Of a stretch of 10,989 bases of DNA, positions 6,144 to 10,989 are shown piece after piece. A model generated the notes under the pieces. The model had not been told where the DNA came from. It saw only the letters and a program-made list of their open reading frames with translations, and made no database searches. Source of the stretch: Thermotogae bacterium (GTDB taxonomy: Bacteria; Thermotogota; Thermotogae; Thermotogales; DSM-5069). The stretch spans positions 1-10,989 of the forward strand of contig QNAO01000012.1 in assembly GCA_003641785.1 (NCBI GenBank). The letters are read 5' to 3'. How positions within the stretch are numbered: position 1 is the stretch's first letter; each line of letters opens with the position of its first letter. Position numbers and translations under genes: made by a program.

Positions 6144-7145
6144 TTACACGTTCTCATTTAGACAAACGTTTTCACATGAATGTTCTTTCATGAATTTCAC
6201 TGTTTGAAGCAATATCTTTTTGGTGAAATTATCCTTGAGTTCAAATTCGAAACAGTGGCCACCTGTGGGATGAAGTTTCAGCTTTGATTGAACACCATGT
6301 TCACGAAGTTTCTTGAACATCTTCACTGATGATTTTGCCGGAACAATAGTATCTTTCAAACCATGTACAAGCATCGTTGGAATCATTCTGCTGCTTACCC
6401 ATGAAATAGGGGAAAAGTATTCGTAGCTTCTTCTGTTTTTCTTAGGAAATTCCTTGACGATAGTGAGAGTAGAAAACCTTGCGAACAACGATGCAACTTC
6501 CATGTCCCATATATCCAGCAAATCGGCAGGTGAATACCACGCGACAACAGCGTTGATCCCTCTCAATTTCTCTTTCTGACCCATTTTTGAAAAGTAGGTC
6601 GCATAGAGTAAGGAAAGATGCCCTCCTGCGGACAAACCCATGAGTATCATTTGGTCCGGATTCAATTCAAGTCTCTTGGCGTTCTGCTGAATATAGCTCA
6701 CGGCATCTGAATAATCCTTCATTATATCCCTAATATGACACCGATACCCATAGCGATAGTCCATGGTTGCCACCGCGAAACCGTGATAGTTCAAGAATCT
6801 ATACCATGAAACGTTGTTGGGCTGGTTTCTAAAACCCGATATCCAACCTCCGCCGTGGGCGAAAATAACAACCGGAAATGGGACTTGTCCTGTGGTAGGG
6901 TAGTATATATCGATCTTATAAAGCTTTTTGTTCTCTCTTTTGTAGATTTTAGTGTAGGGACCAACAGATGATTTCTTAGAAACATCCAGCGGTAGTTTCC
7001 CAAAAAGAGTTTTCTTTATATTCTTGAAGTTCGCAAGCAAGATGAGCACCAAAGCAATAAAAAGATTCCAAACGGCAACAATCGGAACACTTACAAGAAA
7101 CAGAAGCTTCAAAATTCTGATAATTCTCGCTTTGATGGCATTCAA
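6144..7145 (-). CDS. Membrane-anchored alpha/beta hydrolase (esterase/lipase-like, HGGGW type)
   Basis: A 333-residue serine hydrolase. The N-terminus has basic residues and then a long hydrophobic stretch at about 12-39, a membrane anchor (one helix, or a hairpin given the basic residues on both sides). The catalytic domain follows from about 75: oxyanion motif HGGGW at 97-101, nucleophile S172 in GLSAGG, acid D265 in HGLKDTIVP and base H297 in GGHCFE. This is the hormone-sensitive-lipase/BD-FAE-like pattern, a group with many carbohydrate esterases that remove acetyl or feruloyl groups, as well as lipases and peptidases. The start is TTG at 7145, with GGGAGAAGGG just upstream and a stop codon shortly before it. 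It is the last gene of the citE-citF-permease block, 78 bases after the LplC-like gene. The triad is complete. Which side of the membrane the domain faces and which ester it cuts are not clear. Confidence 0.9.
   Translation of the reverse strand: MNAIKARIIRILKLLFLVSVPIVAVWNLFIALVLILLANFKNIKKTLFGKLPLDVSKKSSVGPYTKIYKRENKKLYKIDIYYPTTGQVPFPVVIFAHGGGWISGFRNQPNNVSWYRFLNYHGFAVATMDYRYGYRCHIRDIMKDYSDAVSYIQQNAKRLELNPDQMILMGLSAGGHLSLLYATYFSKMGQKEKLRGINAVVAWYSPADLLDIWDMEVASLFARFSTLTIVKEFPKKNRRSYEYFSPISWVSSRMIPTMLVHGLKDTIVPAKSSVKMFKKLREHGVQSKLKLHPTGGHCFEFELKDNFTKKILLQTVKFMKEHSCENVCLNENV
6163..6172. promoter_or_regulatory. Second AAACGTTT operator-like site inside the hydrolase 3-prime end
   Basis: The core palindrome AAACGTTT occupies 6164-6171. 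Read on the minus strand with two flanking bases on each side it matches the 12-base operator at 5907-5918 at 10 of 12 positions. It lies within the last codons of the hydrolase gene, about 255 bases from the first site, centre to centre. It could be an auxiliary operator for looping, or chance. Confidence 0.3.
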
Positions 7146-7164
7146 ACAAACCCTTCTCCCTCAA

Positions 7165-7182
7165 AGCAATGATACCATTGCT
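7165..7182. repeat. Short perfect dyad upstream of the hydrolase ribosome site
   Basis: AGCAATG-ATAC-CATTGCT, seven-base arms and a 4-base spacer, in the 78-base gap between the LplC-like and hydrolase genes and directly ahead of the hydrolase ribosome site. No T run follows in the direction of transcription. It could be an mRNA hairpin that tunes hydrolase translation, a processing site or a protein-binding dyad. The repeat is seen; the role is unknown. Confidence 0.5.
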
Positions 7183-7223
7183 GAACGAATAGTTTGAAAC
7201 GCAGGTGCAGGTATATCTGTGGC

Positions 7224-8108
7224 TTATCCCTTCTCAGCGCCTGAAACTATTCCAACACTAAAATATCTGAGGAGAATCGGGTAAAGTGTCAATATTGGTA
7301 TAACGGTGATTATTATTATGGAAGCTTGAAGGCTCCTAAACGGCAAAGCCGTTTCTCCTTGAGAATACAGAACCGACTGAAGTGGTCCAAAGAGAGACGC
7401 CTTATCGGCACTTACTATAAATTGTCTGAGAAGCACTTGAAGTGGCCATTTATTTGGATCACTTAGATAAATCATGGGTTTAAAGTAATCATTCCAATGA
7501 TATATGGCATAGAACAGCGAGATTGTTATCACACCTGGTTTGGCAAGCGGAACAGCTATTTTCCAGATACTTTTCCAATGACCTGCACCATCTATTTCTG
7601 CCGCTTCAAAAACGCTTTTTGGTACCCCCAAAAATAGATTTCTAAGCAGCATGGTGTAATAAACGTTTATAGCGCCGGGCAAAATGACAGACCAATAGCT
7701 GTTGATCAACCCCAGATTCTTGATCAACATGTAGTTGGGAATGATTCCAGGATTGAAAAGCATAGGAATTATTAGAAAAATAGTATAAGCTCTCTTGCCG
7801 AAAAAATCGCCTCTTGCGAGCACGTATGCTGTTATAATTGTGAGAAAGATATTTATGGCAGTGGCTACGACTGTAATATAGACGCTGTTGAAGAAAGCGC
7901 GCCGAACAAATGGAGTTTTTAACAAAGCGATATAAGTCCTAAGAGTCGGCTCCTTCGGCAAGATGGCTGTACCAGGTAACGAGGAAACATATTCAACATC
8001 TGTCAAGGAAACTGCCAGAAGGTTTAGAAATGGATAAAGCGTTGATACCATAACAAAGAGCAATATAAGGGCATTAAGTATTTGGAAAATGGACACTTTT
8101 TTATTCAT
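7224..8108 (-). CDS. Carbohydrate ABC importer permease, LplC/YtcP (MalG-like, CUT1) family
   Basis: Second inner-membrane subunit of a CUT1-type importer, 294 residues with about six hydrophobic segments (roughly 10-32, 72-98, 107-127, 137-159, 190-205 and 260-282). The cytoplasmic EAA loop that contacts the ATPase is clear at 168-191 (EAAEIDGAGHWKSIWKIAVP). The ILPKEPTLRTY region near residue 50 and the PNKWPLQVLLRQF segment near 218-230 are typical of the LplC/YtcP branch, whose studied members take up oligosaccharides or complex glycans. The ATG at 8108 follows GAGGTG, which overlaps the stop of the LplB-like gene 15 bases upstream, so the two are co-translated. Neither a cognate binding protein nor an ATPase gene adjoins it in the window; a shared MsmX-like ATPase encoded elsewhere is common for this branch. 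Confidence 0.94.
   Translation of the reverse strand: MNKKVSIFQILNALILLFVMVSTLYPFLNLLAVSLTDVEYVSSLPGTAILPKEPTLRTYIALLKTPFVRRAFFNSVYITVVATAINIFLTIITAYVLARGDFFGKRAYTIFLIIPMLFNPGIIPNYMLIKNLGLINSYWSVILPGAINVYYTMLLRNLFLGVPKSVFEAAEIDGAGHWKSIWKIAVPLAKPGVITISLFYAIYHWNDYFKPMIYLSDPNKWPLQVLLRQFIVSADKASLFGPLQSVLYSQGETALPFRSLQASIIIITVIPILTLYPILLRYFSVGIVSGAEKG
7659..7670. repeat. Perfect 12-base palindrome ATAAACGTTTAT inside the LplC-like gene
   Basis: It contains the same AAACGTTT core as the operator at 5907-5918 but has different flanks (8 of 12 bases shared). It lies in coding sequence for INVY. It may be an intragenic binding site or a coincidence. Confidence 0.3.
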
Positions 8109-8123
8109 TGTTCGTGCAACACC

Positions 8124-9047
8124 TCACCACAAGCTGCCTGTTTCGTATTTCTTTGCTATCTTGTTTGTTATTAAAACAAGAACCAAGCCTATAACTCCTT
8201 GAAACAGTCCTACCGCGGTTGCATAACTGTAGTTCATTTTTATGAGGCCTATTCTATACGCGTAAGTGTCTATAATGTCTGCCACACTAATCACGGAATC
8301 ATTCATCATGTTGAACACTTGGTCGAATCCAGCGTTCATAAAAAATCCGATGTTGAGTATGAACACAGTAATCATAGTTCGAGCCAACTCTGGGATCGTT
8401 ATGTGCAACGTTTGAGATAACTTTGATGCTCCATCAATTTCGGCTGCTTCATACAACTGAGGGTCTATATTCATAAGAGCAGCGGTGTACAGTATTGAAT
8501 CCCAACCAGCGCTTCGCCATATCTCAGAGACTACTAAAACTCCTCTGAAATGTTTACTAGAAGTCATGAAAGGAATGGGTTCGAATCCAAAAAATCTTAT
8601 TATCTCATTCACAAGTCCATTTACCGGAGATAAGATAGCGGCAAAGATTCCTGTGATAACAACCCACGAGAGAAAATGTGGTAAATACACAACAGATCTC
8701 ACAGCTTTAGCAAAGGCCTTGTTTCTCATTTCGTTCATTAATATTGCAAGAAACACAGGTACAGGAAAAGTAAAAATAATTTTCAATGCACTAATCGTGA
8801 GCGTGTTCCTCAAAGCCCTATAAAAGGTAGGGGATGAGAACAACTCTTTAAAGTACTGAAGCCCAACCCATTCGTTTGGACCAAAAATCTTATACTTCTG
8901 GAAAGCCAGCGACACACCAAAAATTGGTATATAGTGAAATATCACGAAGTACACCGTTGCTGGAATAAGCAAATAATAATACTTTCGGCTCTTATATATT
9001 CGTCTCGCCAATGACTGCATTTTCCCTGGGGAACGAGTGCTCTTCAT
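8124..9047 (-). CDS. Carbohydrate ABC importer permease, LplB (MalF-like, CUT1) family
   Basis: First inner-membrane subunit of the CUT1-type pair, 307 residues, with hydrophobic segments at about 23-48, 82-105, 119-140, 168-192, 222-240 and 278-295. The EAA loop is at 200-223 (EAAEIDGASKLSQTLHITIP). The N-terminal YYLLIPATVYFVIFHYIPIFGVSLAFQ region and the FDQVFNMMND segment at 241-250 are characteristic of the LplB branch. The ATG at 9047 lies five bases after the CitF stop. The only good ribosome site, GAGAGGTAA, is unusually far away (about 13-16 bases), so reinitiation after citF translation is likely; M10 is a weaker alternative start. Together with the next gene it forms a heterodimeric channel. 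No binding protein gene is present between it and citF, which is unusual for an LplB/LplC pair. Confidence 0.93.
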   Translation of the reverse strand: MKSTRSPGKMQSLARRIYKSRKYYYLLIPATVYFVIFHYIPIFGVSLAFQKYKIFGPNEWVGLQYFKELFSSPTFYRALRNTLTISALKIIFTFPVPVFLAILMNEMRNKAFAKAVRSVVYLPHFLSWVVITGIFAAILSPVNGLVNEIIRFFGFEPIPFMTSSKHFRGVLVVSEIWRSAGWDSILYTAALMNIDPQLYEAAEIDGASKLSQTLHITIPELARTMITVFILNIGFFMNAGFDQVFNMMNDSVISVADIIDTYAYRIGLIKMNYSYATAVGLFQGVIGLVLVLITNKIAKKYETGSLW

Positions 9048-9052
9048 CAGAC

Positions 9053-10483
9053 TTACTTGATTACCTCTCTTTCATTTATTTTGACTTTCGTACATCCTGT
9101 TCTATCTTGGACCAGCGCAACAACTTTCTCTTTGTATCGAGGCCTTTGCGCATGTCCAACGAGCTTTTCTACCTCCTTGTATATCTCCTCCATGTCCAAA
9201 ACAGGTATTCCAGCATCTATGAGATTTTTCTTGTAAACATTATGTTCCTCTTTGAGAACAATACCTCTCTCATTTATCCACACATCAACGTATTTTCCGT
9301 CTGTTACCCGTGTTGTAACCTCTTTCACAACCACAGGAATTCTTTCCCTTATTGATGGAGATACAATTATTGTTAGTTTGGAACCTTCAGCTACATCTTG
9401 ATGGCCACCAATGGCTCCCATGAATTTGCCATTCGATCCTGTAAGAACATTTACATTCCAGTTAACATCTATCTCAAGCGCGCTTAAGATCGCTATATCT
9501 AAAAAATTTACTGCACATGAATCGTTCTGCGGATTAGCATAAGTATTAACATCTATTTCGTGATGTCTTGAATTTCTAAGTAATGATTTGCTGACACTTG
9601 CATCAAAGCTCTGAACGTCCAGCAAACTTTGAATGTATCCATATTCAAGCGCTCGCACCAATTCAGGAGTGACTCCTCCTATGGCAAATTTGATCCTTTT
9701 ACCAGATTCCTTTAGATAATCAATAAGATATTTTGTAGTTTCAAGTGATATACCGCCACTTCCCAGCTGAATTGAAGCATTATCAAGATCAACGCCGCTT
9801 TTAGCCAGAAATGCAATCACATTTCTTGCAATTACCTTTGTGATGGGATCACTTTTTGAAACCAAGGCACCGAATTTTAGCTTGGAACTGTCACCAATTG
9901 ATGGAACTACTAAAATCGCATCTACTTGGGATTGGCAAATGCTGATGTTTTCAAGTACTCCCTGTACAAGATTGTCTGTTACAATCACAACCTTTTTCGC
10001 ATTTTGTGCTTCCCAAATGCCATACCCAATAGAACCGAATGAATTGAGACCACTCATGCCCGTCGCATTCCCATATATATCAGCACTTGAAGCTGCTATA
10101 AAGGCTATATCTACTGGCGCTTCACCATCACTGATAGCTCTTGCTCTTCCCCCATGTGACCTGAAGATTACCGGGTATTCTAAATAACCCTCTCCACGTG
10201 ATACAAATTCACCTAAACTACCTCTCAATCCGGAAGTTTCCAGAGAAACAATGGTGCCATCCCGTATAAAGTCGATCAAAAAGTCGTGGCAAGGCATCAA
10301 AGAGGTAGCCGAGAGCTTTATATTTTTGATACCCAGGCGACTCATAGCACCAACCACATGTTTGACCACAAGATCCCCATTTCTAAGGTGATGATGAAAA
10401 GATATTCTCATTCCATTTCGAACGTCAATTCTTTCAAAAAGTTTCTCAATTGATGTGAATACTTTATTCAACCTTACCACCAC
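9053..10483 (-). CDS. citF: Citrate lyase alpha subunit-like protein (citrate:acyl-carrier CoA-transferase family)
   Basis: Homologous along its length to CitF, which in citrate lyase swaps acetyl on the acyl-carrier subunit CitD for citrate before CitE cleaves it. Landmarks are SFHHH at 28-32, TSGLRG at 83-88, SHGGR at 109-113, YGNATG at 137-142, LLDVQSFD at 287-294, YANP at 315-318, SALEID at 334-339, NVNVLTGSNG at 343-352 and GGHQD at 359-363. It has 476 residues, somewhat shorter than enterobacterial CitF (about 510). Several normally constant places differ from what I recall of the family: DEYGN is DIYGN, the CCGSLGYA stretch is SFGSIGYG, and the TRMTTNPRE segment is VSKSDPITK. The GTG at 10483 overlaps the end of citE by 20 bases; its ribosome site is weak and TTG at 10471 is possible. 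Cytoplasmic. The family is secure; citrate as substrate is not. Confidence 0.9.
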   Translation of the reverse strand: MVVRLNKVFTSIEKLFERIDVRNGMRISFHHHLRNGDLVVKHVVGAMSRLGIKNIKLSATSLMPCHDFLIDFIRDGTIVSLETSGLRGSLGEFVSRGEGYLEYPVIFRSHGGRARAISDGEAPVDIAFIAASSADIYGNATGMSGLNSFGSIGYGIWEAQNAKKVVIVTDNLVQGVLENISICQSQVDAILVVPSIGDSSKLKFGALVSKSDPITKVIARNVIAFLAKSGVDLDNASIQLGSGGISLETTKYLIDYLKESGKRIKFAIGGVTPELVRALEYGYIQSLLDVQSFDASVSKSLLRNSRHHEIDVNTYANPQNDSCAVNFLDIAILSALEIDVNWNVNVLTGSNGKFMGAIGGHQDVAEGSKLTIIVSPSIRERIPVVVKEVTTRVTDGKYVDVWINERGIVLKEEHNVYKKNLIDAGIPVLDMEEIYKEVEKLVGHAQRPRYKEKVVALVQDRTGCTKVKINEREVIK

Positions 10484-10989
10484 TCAACTGCAATATTCTT
10501 CTGCATCTCTCTACGATAGGTTTGTCAATCATTTGTCCATTGTATTGAAAGGCTCCATCTTTGTTTTGCTTTGACAATTCAAGAATTTTCTTGGCGTGTT
10601 TGATTTCATCGCTTGAAGGAGAAAAAACTTCGTTTATCACCCAAATTTGATCTGGATGTATCGCACTCTTACCACTGATCCCAATAGACTTGGCTTCAAG
10701 ACACTCTCTTCGAAGCGCTTCCAAATCATAAAAGTCAGGAAATACACTGTCTATGACATCCTTACCAAAAGCTTTCGCGACGGTCACGATATGAGTTTTC
10801 ACTATTACTAACTTGCTACGTGATATATTTGTTTGTGTCATAAAGTCTTCACTGCCGAAGCTTATATAGGAGATGCGCTCACTACCCACTTCGCAAATTT
10901 CTGGCAAACACATAACACCCATTGCATTTTCTATTGTTGGTATGATTTTTGTGGTACCAAGGGGTGTATTGTTAATTCTCTCCAGTTCC
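10464..10989 (-). CDS. citE: Citrate lyase beta subunit-like protein (CitE, HpcH/HpaI aldolase family), C-terminal part
   Basis: Partial: the frame is open to the right edge, and the visible 174 codons are the C-terminal part. CitE-family proteins cleave a citryl- or related 3-hydroxyacyl-thioester with Mg2+. The sequence has IIPTIENAMG (E codon at 10929-10931) and FGSEDF (D codon at 10845-10847), which carry the two acidic Mg2+ ligands, then SAIHPDQI, INEVFSPS and PIVERCRRIL, a typical CitE tail. Odd points: the segment after FGSEDF is about four residues short, and the usual ELLYARS reads KLVIVKT, losing an Arg. It ends in LQLSGGKVE and overlaps citF by 20 bases, so the two are translationally coupled as in known citrate lyase operons. 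CitD, if present, would lie beyond the edge. Malyl-CoA, citramalyl-CoA and other acyl-CoA lyases share this fold, but the adjacent CitF favours a lyase complex. Confidence 0.92.
   Translation of the reverse strand, partial: ELERINNTPLGTTKIIPTIENAMGVMCLPEICEVGSERISYISFGSEDFMTQTNISRSKLVIVKTHIVTVAKAFGKDVIDSVFPDFYDLEALRRECLEAKSIGISGKSAIHPDQIWVINEVFSPSSDEIKHAKKILELSKQNKDGAFQYNGQMIDKPIVERCRRILQLSGGKVE

Overview
Every gene in this window lies on the minus strand, so the transcriptional order runs from high to low coordinates. Very strong Shine-Dalgarno sequences (GGAGGGG or AGGAGG type), TTG and GTG starts, very short intergenic gaps and many ABC sugar importers fit a fermentative, carbohydrate-using bacterium. 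The solute-binding protein has a type I signal peptide and no lipoprotein cysteine, which argues against a typical Firmicute. Members of the Thermotogota are a reasonable guess, but this rests on style and not on a marker gene.

Two gene blocks are present. Block A enters at the right edge and runs 10989 to 6144. It holds the C-terminal part of a CitE-type beta subunit of citrate lyase, a CitF-type alpha subunit, two inner-membrane permeases of the LplB/LplC (MalF/MalG-like) kind, and a membrane-anchored alpha/beta hydrolase. The CitE and CitF coding regions overlap by 20 bases. The citE-citF-lplB-lplC genes are tightly packed, while the hydrolase follows a 78-base gap containing a dyad. A weak hairpin followed by a short T run (6044-6072) may end this block.

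Block B runs 5871 to the left edge. It is a complete ribose/xylose-type (CUT2) importer (binding protein, double ATPase, permease), followed by two unlike TIM-barrel sugar isomerase/epimerase proteins and the first 125 codons of a LacI-family regulator. In the 272-base gap ahead of the block sits a perfect 12-base palindrome with central CG (5907-5918), the classical form of a LacI-family operator, just downstream of a weak candidate promoter. The simplest reading is a self-regulated operon: the regulator at the end of the operon binds the operator at its head, and an imported sugar or a derivative releases it. A strong stem-loop after the binding-protein gene probably sets binding protein above ATPase and permease.

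The sugar is not identified. Two epimerase-fold enzymes suggest a ketose, a rare sugar or a cyclitol. No kinase or dehydrogenase is present inside the window, so the pathway is incomplete here.

The point of most interest is block A. Citrate lyase subunits that depart from the family at normally constant positions are packed with carbohydrate-type permeases and a hydrolase, and not with the usual citX/citG accessory genes downstream. This hints at a lyase acting on a citrate-like acid derived from a carbohydrate. That is inference, and the genes beyond the right edge would decide it. I did not see RNA genes, CRISPR repeats, insertion sequences or phage genes.
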